Positions 36,600-49,379 of a stretch of DNA of 64,000 nt are shown one piece after another; the first letter of the stretch is position 1, and every line of letters begins with the position of its first letter. This DNA comes from Apricaphanius iberus (lineage: Eukaryota > Chordata > Actinopteri > Cyprinodontiformes > Aphaniidae). Location: positions 372,001-436,000 of the forward strand of contig JAPXFQ010001786.1 in the NCBI GenBank assembly GCA_028564705.1, in the 5' to 3' direction. Both the position numbers and the translations under genes were made by a program. The notes beneath the pieces are model-generated. The model worked only from the letters and a program-made list of their open reading frames with translations, ran no database searches and was not told where the DNA came from.

Positions 36600-37908
36600 C
36601 AATTAATAAATTAATAAAACCACCTTTAAATGAGACCTTTATAAATATCACAATGAATCTTTCATACCACCCTTAACTAAAATTATAAATAAATCCATAA
36701 ATGAAAGGTTCTTCCCTGAACCCTGGAAGTGCTCTGTCATTTCACCATTTTTTAAGTCCAGTAATACTGTGCAATAACCAGCAACTTCAGACCCATAAGC
36801 ATACTTCCGACAGTCTCCAAAGTCATGGAGAAAATAGTAGGATTCAATTTGGCTTTAGAAAGCATCATTCTACTTAGGCTGCGGTTAGCTTTTTTCTAGA
36901 AATCGTAAAATCAAAGCTGGATGAAGAAGGTTTCATTGGTGCTGTTTTCATCGAGCATTGACCACCAGATACTGTTGACCAAGCCGACTAGTTTTAACCT
37001 CTCCACAAGAACCTTCAATTGGATTAAACCATACGTATTTGCAAAATCACAGTGTGTTAAGATACAGAACATAAGGTCAACATCCCATGACAACAATCTT
37101 GAGGTTCCAAATGGGTCAGTGTGAGGTTCACTGCTTTTCAGTTTTTTTTATAAATGATCTGGCGAGTTTTTGTCCTTCAAATGTCACCAGTCATATGTCT
37201 GCAGATGAGTCTGTTCTGTATGTCCATAAAAATGATAAAAAGCATGCTGCACGGAAACTGGCAGATGCTGTGACAAATGTGTATAACTAGTTTGAGAAAT
37301 CCCAGCTATACTTGAACATATCCAAGACAATGTATGTAGCCTTCTCAAGAAGAGCAAATACTGACAAGTGTCCCCACGTTTTGGTGCAAGGTAACGTAAT
37401 TGAGGTGGTAGAAGATTTTAAATACCATAGAATAACTCTCGATTCACAACTTTTTAAATGAAGATAAAAAAACAATGTGAATAGAACGAAGTTTACCTTG
37501 TTTAACTTTAGGTTCATTAGAAACAATCTAACTCTTGAATCAGCAAAATAATATTTTGATACTATAATCATGTCCCACCTCCTTTTGCGTAACTAGTTGT
37601 GTATTGGCCTGTAAGACAACACTAAAGCTGACTGAAATAGTTTACAGACAAGCTCTGAAAGTGTTGGACAGAAAACCCAAAACGTACCATCAGTCGGATA
37701 TAAAAAAATGCCATAAGCACTCAAGCTGGGATAGCACTGTTAAACACACCAACACTATCTTGATTTATAAAATCTTCCATGGTAAAGCACCTCCTCTATT
37801 ACAAGAATTTGTAAAAAAAAATTGTAAAAAATACCCAAACTTAAACAGATTAAGAAGAGGTGGCTCTAGAGGTGACTGTGTAGTTCCTTTAAGAACTCTA
37901 AAACATTC
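36600..37908 (+). mobile_element. Degenerate L2/CR1-group LINE
   Basis: Non-LTR reverse transcriptase in pieces across all three plus frames. Visible: FRPISILPTVSKVMEKIV-like (36790-36840), KSKLDEEGFIGAVF (36910-36950), FNLSTRTFNWIKPYV (36990-37035), FINDL followed by a mutated catalytic box SADESVLYVH (37145-37235), and the C-terminal SWDSTVKHTNTILIYKIFHG and CVVPLRTLKHSQ (37725-37905). Many stops, so long dead. It is cut at about 37909 by another insertion. Confidence 0.78.
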
Positions 37909-38345
37909 ACAACGCCCCAAACGGCAGCGTCTGCAGCAACAACATTACATGTTAAATCTATGGTGGAGGCCGTCAGCGGAGCGTCGCAGTCTCTCGGCGC
38001 TTTGTGAGCGTTGGCGTGGGTAATTTTTTTTATTTTTCCTGCGTTTCAAGCTTCAAAGCACCAAATGGCAGCAATACAGGAGTTCGGCTAGCTGAACGTT
38101 TGACTGTCTTAAAACTCTTTCCGCAGCACAGCAACCAATCAGAACGTGTCACTTGTGACCTTGCCCGACGTCGTCGCTGCCTAGCCAACCACGATCCGCT
38201 GGTGTTTAAAACATCCGGCAGAGTCAGGTGAACTTTGCAAGCTTCAGCGTAGAAATGTATCTGCTGTGTATACGCGTCGAACTATCCGCGTTTTTGAGCA
38301 TTGCTTGAAGCTGACAAAGTTTGCGGTCTGGACGCACCATTAGTT
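37909..38345. mobile_element. CpG-rich insertion inside the LINE
   Basis: The LINE C-terminal frame stops abruptly in CACAACGCCCC and is replaced by CpG-rich DNA with CTATGGTGGAGGCCGTCAGC, ending in GTCTGGACGCACCATTA. These ends recall fish Harbinger-type elements. No transposase. An insertion is more likely than divergence because base composition changes sharply. Confidence 0.5.
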
Positions 38346-38689
38346 GTGCTCAAATTTAGCACTTTAGTTGATCCACTTTTTCTGTTTGTGCTTCTCACAC
38401 CTGTAATTCAATACAAAGCCCAATATGTTTGTTTTTCTTTATTTTTGTTTATTTGCAAGGACACATTTTTCTCTCTGTATAATTACTCCTCCTGCCTATG
38501 CTGCCTATGACAGCAAACATTTCTAATTGTTGTTGCTGTTGTTTTATCTGTTTTACAATTTTATGTTGTTGACATCAAGCTCCTGAAGGGAGTAAAGACG
38601 GAAATTAGCTGTAGGCTATAATCTTGCATATTTACATGTACATGTTCACTAATATATGTATTGTCACAGTTGTAAATAAATACACAAAA
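38346..38689. other. Intergenic, possibly LINE 3' part
   Basis: A/T-rich; may be the LINE 3' UTR after the insertion. No coding support. Confidence 0.35.
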
Positions 38690-38905
38690 TAAAAAGCACC
38701 ATAACAACATACTTTTCATCTTTCTGTCTCTTCTCTGTCTTCTCAGACCCCCAGACAGTCTTGGCAGATGGCCGCTTGTACCTAACCAGCTTCTGCTGGA
38801 GGTTTCTTCCTGTTAAAGGGAAGTTTTTCCTCTCCACTATCACTGAATGCTTGCTCAATATGAGGGTTTACAGAGTGATTGCTGTGGTTGAAGTCTGCTT
38901 GTCTC
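38690..38905 (+). repeat. Interspersed repeat family A, copy 2
   Basis: Carries the family blocks in order: GTCTCTTCTCTGTCTTCTCA, ACCCCCAGACAGTCTTGGCA, CTGCTGGAGGTTTCTTCCTG, CTCTCCACTATCACTGAATG, CTTGCTCAATATGAGGG and TGCTGTGGTTGAAGTCTGC. Truncated after the last block. Confidence 0.75.
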
Positions 38906-39264
38906 AGTGATCTTTGCAAAATTATTGAAACACTAGTGTTTTGATCAGAAAAGATTAAAATGAAACTTTTTGGCCTACATGCAAAACGCATTTGTGAAGT
39001 AAAACTAACATCTTTCATCATCCAGAGCACAGCTTTCCCATAATGAAGCATTCAATGGCAGCATCAGACTATGGGGATGGTTTTCTTCATTAGGGAGAGG
39101 GAAGCATGTCAGAGTTGATGGGGAAATGGACGGAGCCAAATACAGGGAAATCCTGGTGGAAAACCTGTTAGAAGATGCAAAAGATTAGTCCTAAATATAT
39201 TGGGAATCTGTACTTTTAAGTTGTTTTATTAGTAAATATTTTTTGAAAACCATGTAAAGTCTTA

Positions 39265-41460
39265 TTAAAAAACTGTGGAGAGAATAAATATTTGATACAC
39301 CACTTGTTTTTATGTTTCCCATCTTACAAAGAATAGAGAGATCTGTAATTTTAATAGTGGCTACACTTCAACTGTGACAGACAGAATCTTAGACCAAAAT
39401 CTAGATAACTACCTTATATGATTTTTAAATCATTAATTTTCATTTTATTGCATGAAATAAATACTTAAACATCTACCAAGCAACAAACATTCAGGCTCTC
39501 AACACAACGTTTTCTTCACCTCCTCGTCTAATGATCGTGGACTAAATAATCAAAAGTAGAAATGTTCCAATAAGCAGAAGCAGTGTGTTGCTTCTTTTCT
39601 GGTTTTTTGTGCTGTCATTGCTTGATTTTCACAAGTGTTGTTTTGTGGCGCCGCCACTTAGGAAAGCGGCAGTCATCGTCTTAATAATTCCTTTGTCTAG
39701 CTATACTGCTAAGGCTAGCTAGTTAGACCACATTGCTGTCTTTGTCTTTCCTGTGTTGATCACGCACATTTTGTCTTCCACATACCATCCATCCTCTCCC
39801 TGATAAAATAGATGCATCCCTTCAGAAACATAGAATAGTTTCATTTAGATTAGATTGAATTTATTTGTGACTGGTTTTGACAGGGGTCGAGCAATCTGTT
39901 ATAAATCCCTTAAACATTAGACTAAAGCTCTGTGTTTTTTTTTTGTGTGTTTTTTTTAGTGTGGATTGATTCAATACAACGGTAAAATAATTCATCTTTC
40001 AGATAAAGACTGATAGTCTGGTATAATAAATATTCTTCATACATAGATTAAAAAGGTGATGCCCTTTTTTGCTCATTTTATCAAGCTTCATTAATAATTA
40101 TCCCAGTATTAGGTTATTAGTATAATTGCTACAAATTATTATTACCAGACAGTTATAGCATCTTCTGTAGCCCAAACATAATCTCTACTCATTACTTGTA
40201 TTAATTGCACCTGTTTGAATTGGTTAGCTGTATAAAACACACCTGTCCACCTTAAATCCATCAGACTCCAACCATCATGGGCAGGACCAAAGAGCTATCT
40301 AAGGTCAACAGGGACAAAATTGTTGACCTGCATAAGGCTGGGCTGGGCTCCAGGACAACAGGCAGATAGCTTGGTCAGAAGGCAGACACTGCTGAATTAA
40401 TTATAAAAAAAAATGGAAAAAGTCAAGATGACTGTTAATCTCCCGCTTCATACTAGATGTCTCCTTATGAATCAGTGGTGATGAGAATGGTTAGAGATCA
40501 GCCCAGAATGATCAGAAGACCTGGTCAATGACCTGAAGAGAGCTGAAACCACGGTCTTAAAGGTTACCATAGTTACACACTGTCACTGATTCATCAGGTC
40601 CCCCTGCTCAAGCCACGCATGTCAAAGTTAATCTGAAGTTCACCAACAAGCATCTAAATGATCCAGGGGAGGCATGGGAGAAGGTCATGAGGTCAGATGA
40701 GACCAAATTAGAAATTTCTGGCATAAACTCTACTCACTGTGTTTGAAGGAGAGGAAGAAGGAGAACAATCCCAAGAACATCATCCCAGGTGTGAAGCATT
40801 GGGCAGAAACATCATGCTTTGGGGAGGTTTTCTTGAAATACGACAGGATGACTGTATTGAGGAGAGGATGGATGGAGACATGATGGAGACACCTGGTTTT
40901 GAGAAACAACTTCCTTTCCTCAATAAGAACACTATGATTGGTCACAACAATGACCAGAAACACACAACCAGGCATCTAAAGATTGGTGTTTCAAAGTCCT
41001 GGAAAGGCCTATTCATTATCAAGACCTAAACCAGGAGAACATTTTCAGATTGAGTATAACACTACTGTCGTTATTGTTGGGTCGCATTTCTTTCTCTCTA
41101 ACTTCCCGAGGGGGCTGGGAGGCTGGTTGCAGTGTAGTCCGATTCCCAATCCCATTATCCAGCAAGAGAAGCCGAGGTTCTGAAACTCCAGTTCAGTTCG
41201 ACTCCAGTCGGACTAAGGTGTATACATGCATTTTAAAAGTCTGATTTCAGTTGGACTAAGGCAATAATTCAACTTTCTCTTGCTGCATGTAAAAATACTG
41301 ACTGACTGTGTTTCCCAGCAACAGACCTGAAACCTGAAAGAGCTAGATACGATCTGTATGAAGGAGTAGTCTTAAATCCCCGGTCAGTATCTATAGGAAA
41401 TGTCTGACCTCTGGAATTTTGAACAGAGGTTTCTGTACCAAATATTTAATTCTATTTTTC
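39265..41460 (+). mobile_element. Degenerate Tc1-like element with an internal insertion
   Basis: Left end CTGTGGAGAGAATAAATATT then GATACACCAC and ACTTCAACTGTGACAGACAG matches the long terminal repeat of the element at 58851-60458. Coding remnants: MGRTKELSKVNRDKIVDLHK from 40276, a KAGLGSRTTGR helix-turn-helix stretch, VMRSDETKLE-like catalytic region near 40685, EEEGEQSQEHHPRCEALGRN, GHNNDQKHTTRH (second aspartate region) near 40940. Frameshifts and stops throughout. A foreign block at about 41050-41320 separates the last coding part from CAGCAACAGACCTGAAACCT. Right boundary uncertain. Confidence 0.75.
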
Positions 41461-41880
41461 TACTTAAAAAAAATATATATTATGCAATGTCTCTTAAAGT
41501 TGAGGTACCTTCTACAAATGTTACACAAACCTGAGAAAGTGTATTTGATAAAGTGGTGTACTTTAATCTTTATCATTATTGATGCTTAAGTGATGCAACG
41601 TGTTCTCCAGGATGATATTTAGTCGAGTGTGCGAGTGAAACAGCAGGAGGATGACCATTTCACCAGAAATTCCAGCTGTTCCATTCATGGTTTGTTTGAA
41701 CAGAAGCTGTCACCAGCAGTTTGTGGATGAAATGTTAATGCTGAGAGATAAAGATCACTCTCTTACATTTATACAGGTAACCTCGAATGGCAGTGAATGA
41801 GGGTTACATCCCATCTTCAGTGACCTGTTTAAGGCAGCATGGAGGTGTCCTCGGCTCCCTCATCCACCCTCATCCAACCT
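41460..41880. other. Intergenic, no gene
   Basis: No recognised feature. GTGTATTTGATAAAGTGGTG at 41540 is a weak echo of the Tc1 terminal sequence. Confidence 0.35.
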
Positions 41881-41884
41881 TGTG

Positions 41885-42125
41885 AGGCGTTCACGCATTC
41901 CCTGCGTTTTTCGAGTGCTGTCTGTCAGCACCTCCTTCCACTAAAGAGCCGCTGACAGCCATTAATTATGGCAGTGCGTGAACGAAGGGCATTCCTCTTT
42001 GCTGAAATATTAGTGCACAAACAGATCCTTCTCGGCCCTCTGCGTTCATGCCCAGGCACAGGGACTCCACCTGGCCTCTGTTGGTCTTCGAGTTTGACAA
42101 ATGAACCTACATTTATTTTTATTTT
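41885..42125. promoter_or_regulatory. Candidate conserved noncoding element
   Basis: Higher-complexity, non-repetitive DNA between cdc42 and wnt4 with a homeodomain-type GCCATTAATTATGGC (near-palindrome) at about 41958-41972. No repeat family or ORF explains it. That it is a conserved enhancer is inference from texture and position only. Confidence 0.25.
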
Positions 42126-43240
42126 TTTTCGAGTTGGGAAGGGGGGGGTTCTCTCCTTTGCAGTTATTTGATCACGGCTCAAACACACAGACATGCACAC
42201 ACACACAATGCTGGCAGGTAGCTGTGGGTTAGAGTGCTTCACCCTCTTTTAAGAGACAATTTTATCTGCACAGATACTGAGTTGTGATGAAATGCATGCT
42301 GAGGATTTAAACTTTTTATCTTAGCTCGGCAGTATATCACTGTTCAGACAGCTCAGCTGTATGCAACGTGAGAGTAGGTCTGCTGTGTGTGTTTTTTTGT
42401 CTGCGTGTCCATGGAAATAAATCTGCACTTCTGGCTAAAACTGGGAGAGACGACCTGCTTAGCTATGATGCTTTACAGTTCTTTTGTTGGATTTCACTTA
42501 TTATAGATCACTCCACAAATCTGTCTGTCAGGCTTCAAAGATTGGATCCAGAAGCAGAGGCAAGATGAAGAAAAGAAAAGCATAAACGCTAGGGACTAAT
42601 GGCTGGGGAATAACACAGATAATCCAGCCAGTTGTCACTGTATGAGAACTGCTTAAATAAAGAGGAAGAACTAAGGAAATTAAAGAATAAATCTGAGTAC
42701 TAATTACGGAAAGCAGATGCAGGTGAGAGAAGAGAGATTGGAAATGAAATGGAGCTGGACAGGGAGGCAGTATGGCAAGGAGAAGACAGCAAAGATTTAA
42801 GCCTTAAAACATGAGAATATCTATAAATGCATAGGGAAAAACTAAAGCAGAGGGTTAATTATATTAAGAATGATGAAATCTCTGAAAAGAAAAATAAAGG
42901 AGATTAAGAGTAACTCAAAATAAAAGCATTTATGAATTGAACAGTAACGGGAGGAAAACAGAACAAAAGAAGAAAAAAGTATAAACACTACAGAGAAGGA
43001 AAATCAGATGAGAGCTCTGATGCGGCCCAGGAGGTCGTAAAATTAGGTGAGCGGGACAGACGGAAGTATCGCTGAAAGCGAAAAAAGCAAAACTCATGAT
43101 CCATAAGCAGCTCCTGGAGCAAATGGTTAAACTCCCCAAACTCAGAACGCATCTGAATAATGAGCGCTGATGCACCCGATGTCAACGTTGTCTAGCTTTA
43201 TCTAGCAAATAAAGCCAAGCCACTCTCTCGTTATGATCCA
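42126..43240. other. Intergenic, no gene
   Basis: Includes CA-rich patches at 42181-42206 and a purine-rich stretch (42540-43010) rich in GAA/GGA. It looks like a decayed retroposon but I cannot assign it. Confidence 0.35.
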
Positions 43241-43644
43241 CCATAGTTCAGAAAGCATGGCAACAGAGGAAGCCCCGCCCATACGTTACTTTTTGCTCAG
43301 AAGCTGGTTTTTGGAAGCCAAAAAGTACATACCTCAAACTTCATCCATTGAATGCGTTGCCTGAAGCAGACCAAATGGGCAGTGTGAATCCAACATAAGT
43401 CCATAGAATTGTTTTATAAGCCTATCACACCGTAAATATCTGTTTTCTCTCCGTGGCGATCAATCAACATCAAGAAAAACGCCACATATTTAATAGCACA
43501 GTAAACATTAATGTTCACTCAACACAGACGTAAGTGTCGTCAACGAAAACAAATGAAGCCATTAGCGACCTTGGGTGTCCTGAAAGGTGCTTTTAAATTA
43601 TTATTCAGAACATAATTGTTCCCACCCGCTCGCTTGTCCGCACA

Positions 43645-43677
<33 letters not shown>

Positions 43678-44405
43678 AACACAACTTTTTTGCGAGCGTT
43701 AACTCTCATCTGCTAGCTAAAGCAACATTTCTTATATGTTTACGGAGAAACTAGTTAGGCTAAATCAATTCAAATGTTTGGCGGCTACCTTGACATACCG
43801 GACTGAACTAGACTGGGAGACCTGCAGTGACATGCAGTTGGATGCAGTTACAGAAAATACTAACAATAATACTGTAAAATAACAGATGATGAGGTCGACC
43901 GTTGGGAGAGACAATTGTCAGGACAGCAGGCTTTCATAGGAAATTGTACACAAAAGGCAGTTTCTCATCTTAAAAACGACTCAATCAGCTATAACTTTCT
44001 AGATTTTAAATAATAATAAAAATCGAGTTTTTAAATGTTGCCATCATAGGCTAAAAATAGCCTACCGGGAAAGTTCAAAGGTAACGCATATTTTTTCTGT
44101 TCACAACTATCCCAGAATATGTTTCAAACTTATTTCTTCCTACAATTAATAAACCTGTGGATTTAATATGGATATTTGTTTTTACACCACCATTATATAA
44201 TTGATAAAACATCCTTACCTTAAGGTTGACGCTGGTGATGGACATCTGCCAAGGGGACGTTGGTCCAGAATGCAGATATTAAAATCCCACAATGCACTTC
44301 GGGGTGTCAAATTACGTAAATTAACTTGTGAATCCTATATATGGAAAATATCCGTATAAAATTACGGATCTTTCAACTGTTAATTTACAGATTTTTTTTA
44401 CAGTG
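43240..44405. repeat. Probable DNA-transposon cluster
   Basis: CACACCGTAAATATCTG at 43426 and TTACGGATCTTTCAACTGTT then AATTTACAGATTTTTTTTAC AGTGT at 44360-44405 resemble ends of fish ACACTGTAAA-type MITEs. Interior unassigned, no ORF. Confidence 0.35.
43640..43685. repeat. (CG)/(CA)n microsatellite
   Basis: CACACGTGCGCGCGCGCACA followed by a CA run of about 20 bases and AACACAAC. Alternating purine-pyrimidine, a Z-DNA-prone sequence. Confidence 0.85.
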
Positions 44406-45125
44406 TGTTACCTCAAATAATGGGTCTCATTTTTGTTTTTTTTATTAATTTGTTTTTAAAGATGACTGACAAATATTTAATACCAGAATAACACAAACAT
44501 GAAAAATTATTCAGAACCCCAAAAAACACTAAATGTATCCTTATCGCTATGTTGCATGTTCATAGATAAATGATGTCAAATGAATAATAAGCAAAATGTT
44601 TAATATCAAAATTAAACCCCAGTGGCTGTAATAAATGTGATGACCAACCAATGTTGGGCCTACCAGCCCTGGTCTCTCCTAACAGAATATTACAAATTTT
44701 TGAATATGGTCAAAAAGATAGACACAAGAAAATACATAAAACAAATATAGAAATCATTGTATAATATTATTTTATTTAACCTGAATTTAACAAGGCAAAA
44801 TCTCATTAAGAGGAAGGACATCTGTTGTTATATGAACATACCTAATGCGTTAAAAAATGCCTATCACAGCTCTGAAAAGCTGGGATATTATGAGTAGGTT
44901 TTGGATTTGTTTTTACAAAGATGGAGAAGGGAGCAGCATCCGCACTGGCAGCAGCACAAGTGCAGCAAGAGTTCCTGTGGTCACAGCAGTGGTGGAGAAA
45001 AGCAGTAGTGAAGAATCAGAACAGAATCTTTCAGGAACCAAACAGGAAAGATGGTAAATGCGAAGGCTCCACAGTGTAGTAGTAGTAGTAGTAGATGAAG
45101 TAGTATTTCAGCTTATGCAAGCTGA
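44406..45125. other. Intergenic, no gene
   Basis: A/T-rich; a short (AGT)n run occurs at 45078-45097. No coding support. Confidence 0.4.
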
Positions 45126-45129
45126 GTAC

Positions 45130-45945
45130 AGGTCATGAACGAATCGTTCAAAACTCGAAAATCACTTCACTGACTCGTGAATCATTATTCACTACCACAA
45201 GTGACTCATTTACTGACTCATTCCAGTTAATATTTCAGTAGTATTTTTTAATTAAATTAATTAAATTCTTGGGAGAAAAACAACAGCCAATATAAAAAAA
45301 ACAAAAAACATTTCTGCTCTGAGCTGGAAGAAAAAAGTACAAAACTCACATCACGAGAATAGCTCATTATTTCACAGCAGCATTGCTCTGCTAACATGCT
45401 AACAGCCCACTGAGTTACTCACCCCTTCCTTTCCGAGAGCAAACTGGACCTAGCATGCAATGTCCAGTGCTGAGTCAAAGCGTGAATGAATCGTTGCATC
45501 CCACCCAGCTCACAGCTCACGAGCTGAACAAAATGAAACAACTCACCCCCTCCGGCTCACAGTTTTCTCTTCTTCTGCTTCTTTTTGGTTGGCAACTAAA
45601 CTTTATTTTTTTTATTTACATTTATATTTTTATTTTGTTGATTCACTTTCATTTTCTATGTGTCAGAAAATGAATTAATATTCTACTGAAAGGAAAATAA
45701 ATGTTCCCTTTAGAAATCATAATTTTTTTGCTCTTTAAGATAATTCTTTTATTTTTATTCACTCATCTTAGCAGCAGGATTAACCTAAAACGACAAACAA
45801 ATTAAGTGTGTCTGAAAATGTGAATTTTTTGCGCTCTCTGGGCAGCTGACTCAGTGACTCAAAAAAACAGATTCATTTTAGTGAGTGACTCATTCAGACT
45901 CAATTCAGTAAAAATAATCAAATTTACCATCACTAGTACAGGTTA
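45130..45945. mobile_element. hAT-like non-autonomous element
   Basis: Starts with GTCATGAACGAATCGTTCAA and repeated TGACTCGTGAATCA/GACTCATT motifs, and ends with GTGAGTGACTCATTCAGACT and TTTACCATCACTAG, the inverse of the TAGTGATGGTAAA end common in fish hAT elements. Internally repeated GAATGAATCG/GACTCA sequences; no transposase. Confidence 0.5.
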
Positions 45946-46649
45946 TTGCAGAACATAAAATATAATGTGCAGAGGAGAGAAACAGAACAAGCTGTAAGTG
46001 GGCGTATGTGTAGCTTTTGTTTTATTTTTTTACACTTTTCCAGCACCTACCTAACAATGTTTTGGCATTTTGCGTTAATTGGGTGGTGGTGGCCTGGTAA
46101 TGTATCAAAATTCCCGGCCTGAATTATTGTCCCAGTCCACCCCTGCTACTGACAGTGTGCGTTGGTCAGTGCACTGTCTTCGTCTCCTTATTCCAAACTG
46201 GCCGGTCGATGGACCGGCCAGGGGGGATCGTCGAGGTAAATAATGCCAGAGTCTTCGGAAGAGAGGGCCATTATCTACTCCAGTTATATCACTTACCAAT
46301 AATATTATCTCTCTAATAAATAGATTCTGGAGAGGGCGCAGTCCTATGAGCAAGGAGAGATGTATAAGCACTACAATACTTACCCACTTACCTCCTTCTT
46401 TCCTCCTGGATTTCCAGGCAGGGAGTAGAGGGAGATGGAGTGTTCAGCCCGGTCCAGCAGCCCTCCTCAAATCCATCTCCCTCACACCGTACATTGCTAA
46501 TAGACTTATGAATTAGGGGAAAAAATTATCCTTTTTCAGACTCAACTGACCCTAACACACCTTCTACTTTTCTTTTCTACTACTCTCCAGATATATATTT
46601 TCTGATGTTAATGTGATTGTTAACCCAGCTTTCTCTCAGTGTTTTTCTC
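45946..46649. other. Intergenic, no gene
   Basis: Contains an inverted GGCCGGTCGATGGACCGGCC (46200-46219), a perfect-arm hairpin (GGCCGGTC/GACCGGCC). The rest is unassigned. Confidence 0.4.
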
Positions 46650-46985
46650 CCCATAGAAGCTCCACCCGGTCTGGTACCCTGCTCAGCTATGATGCCCCCA
46701 GCTAGAGAGAGGGCGTTGGTCCGGATGGTGTTCGGGTGACCGAGCATCCTCCATGCTGTCTCTTCTCTGTCTTCTCAGACCCCCAGACGGTCGTGGCAGA
46801 TGACAGCTTGTACTGAGCCAGGTTCTGCCAAAGGTTTCTTTCCTCTCCACTGTCGCTGTATGCTTGCTCAGTATGAGGGATTGCTGAGGAATTGCTGTGG
46901 TACGAGTCTGCATGATCCGGGCACAACCTCACGCCGATGACTCAACGCAATCTGCTGGGATTCCTTACATAGAATGCCAAATACG
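46650..46985 (+). repeat. Interspersed repeat family A, copy 3 (longest)
   Basis: Most complete copy: GAAGCTCCACCCGGTCTGGT, ATAGCTGAG-type inverted text, CTGTCTCTTCTCTGTCTTCT, ACCCCCAGACGGTCGTGGCA, CTCTCCACTGTCGCTGTATG, CTTGCTCAGTATGAGGGATT, GAGTCTGCATGATCCGG, GATGACTCAACGCAATCTGC and TGGGATTCCTTACATAGAA. Open frames antisense to it are repeat by-products. Confidence 0.78.
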
Positions 46986-49120
46986 TGTGACATTCTCACG
47001 CTCTGAGACATTTTCCTTCCATCTGACATCAGTGAGCTACTTTGTGTTCATCTAGTACATACTATACCATCCATTTGCTCTCAGTAAGATCCATGGCTGA
47101 GAAAAAAAAGCATCCCTGACATATTCAGATCAGTAACCTGGCTCTCTGGTTTGGACAACTTACCTGACGGCCAGGTGGCCATCACTCTAGGTTAAAGCTG
47201 GTCACTGGAACAATTATTTTGACACGGAAGGTTGCTGTTGCCTCACTGATACATTTAAAACCCACACACACAGTCTAACTTCAGCTTTGTCCAGGTGCTA
47301 AGGGAAAGTTTCTGGCAGCTCAGCTGCTGACAGACACAAGGTTTCACAGAGAGTGGGTGCATCTGGAGAGGTAAGCACACCGTGATCCTCCATACCAGCA
47401 TGCAGAAATGGAGCTATGGCAGCCAAAGCCCCCATCAACAGCCTGATCTTCCATCTGGGATCGAATGTGTGGGTGAGAAGAGTTGTGCACCCCCCGCCTC
47501 CCTGATCCATTCTTATCTTATCTGTCTATCCTTGTATAAACTGTTGTCTGAAAGGCTTCAAATGAGTGTTTGGAATTCAGCTCGATCAAAAATGCTCTAA
47601 AGCTGAACAGATACTGTTTTTCTGTAAAAACAGGCTACATACCATTTGCTGGTAATGTAATAGCTGTGGGACGCACTGCATTTGGCAGCATCAAAAATGT
47701 TACTACAGCTTTTATATTGAATTTATTTTACAGTGTATTTAAGACAGTGCTTTTAACAAGTTAACAGCTGAGGGAGTGAACAAGCAGTAAAACAGCACTG
47801 TCAGGGTTTCGTCTAGGCTTTGGAGTAGTTGGGTCCTTTTCCCTGGAGACCTTTAAAACTTTCTTTGGCACTTTAGAATATGTAGAAGCAAGCAGCATAG
47901 AATCACATTTTCCTTTCTTGTTCTAAGTTTATCATAATGAACATAGAACAAGAGCTGCATGGGGCAGCTTGGAACTTAAACCTAGTTTTTGCTTCTCCGT
48001 TTTGACAGAGAAGGATTGAGCTAATGTCTTTATCCGCCGACGCAAGGCCTCTCTGTCACCTACGCAAGGACGCATGGAGTTACAGCCCATCTTTCTAATC
48101 ATCCGTCTTTGTCAGCGGAGAGTGTATTGCATCTGATTGGTCAGTTTCAGTAACAGCCAGAGATCGTTTCATCAGAACGGGGCTCTATAGTCACTGTAAT
48201 CAGCAGTTTATGCAGCGTTGGCCACTTCACGCTTTGTATAGAAAGGAATATTTATCTAATCTGTTGTTTCTGCAATTTTGAACACAAGGAGGTGTAGAGA
48301 AACAACAAAAAATGCTCCTGTGTTTGTTTCCATGTGTTTTTAGAGTATTTTATGAGCTGTACTTCTAGTAAAAAGCTTTACAGCTTAATCAAAACGCTTT
48401 CTGTCATCCATTGCTTCTTGAGGATGAAATGCGTTCACAAGATAGGAAAAACTGAAACGACTTTGTGATAGTAGGCAGAGACGCAATGAAAAGTTAGCAC
48501 CTCCTGTTGTCATGGTTGAGCAACACTGAAAAAACAATGGAGAGTGGAGAGGAAAAAAACGGACTACTATAAAAGAAAAAATGTCTCCATCAATACGTCT
48601 GCGGCTGAATGCAAATTCCTGGTCAGAGAAGCATAAACTAGACGCTAAACGCTGGATTTCTAAAATAAATTATATCCATGTTCAGTTTTGTAATTGTTTT
48701 GGGTAATGAAGCGTTTTAAACTAAGTAAAATGAACCCACCCATGTATAATCCCATTATCTTGAACAGTCTGTGTGTTGCAAAACAGTCTGCGATTCGGTG
48801 GCCGAATTTCACGCGCTCGCCGCTTACACGTGGATGTGACGTCAATCTACAATTCCTGCGTGTTCTCGATTTAACAGGAAGAAGGAAGAGAAAGAGCCCA
48901 GACTTCAGACGCGGTCAATTAAACACTATTACTTACTTCATCGCTAGACACGTTGCTTGTTGTCGTACAGCTGGCGATGTGAGCAATGTGCGGTGGCCTG
49001 AAAGTACACTACGTCACTGATTTATTTACTTTTTGTGCTCGCTCCCACGTGGCAGCAGTTACTCGCAGCGCCAGCCGTGGAAGTCGCGAGTTCTTCAATC
49101 TGGTCCCCTGCGCCTTTAAA
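46986..49120. other. Intergenic, no gene
   Basis: About 2.1 kb without a recognised gene. Open frames at 47.3-47.8 and 48.7-49.0 kb have no domain and no homolog I recognise. GC-richer stretch at 48780-49110. Confidence 0.4.
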
Positions 49121-49275
49121 GGGGATGTTTTCCACTGTCGCTACATGCTCTCTCAGTATGAGGGATCACTGAGAGGATTGCTGTGGTTGAAGTCTGCATC
49201 AACGGGACACAACTTCCAGTCAATGACTTGATGCTGTTGGGATTCCTTAAATAGAAAACTTTAAACTGAGTGGAA
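49120..49275 (+). repeat. Interspersed repeat family A, copy 4
   Basis: TTTTCCACTGTCGCTACATG, CTCAGTATGAGGGATCACTG, GGATTGCTGTGGTTGAAGTC, TCAATGACTTGATGCTGTTG and GGATTCCTTAAATAGAAAAC in family order; 5' half missing. Confidence 0.75.
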
Positions 49276-49379
49276 TGTTTGTATGATCGCGAACTTTAAC
49301 TACCTGTATAATTCTTAATAAAGTTGTACATTTACATGTGAGTTATGTGACTGAACTAATAGTTGGTCTATCAACAGAT

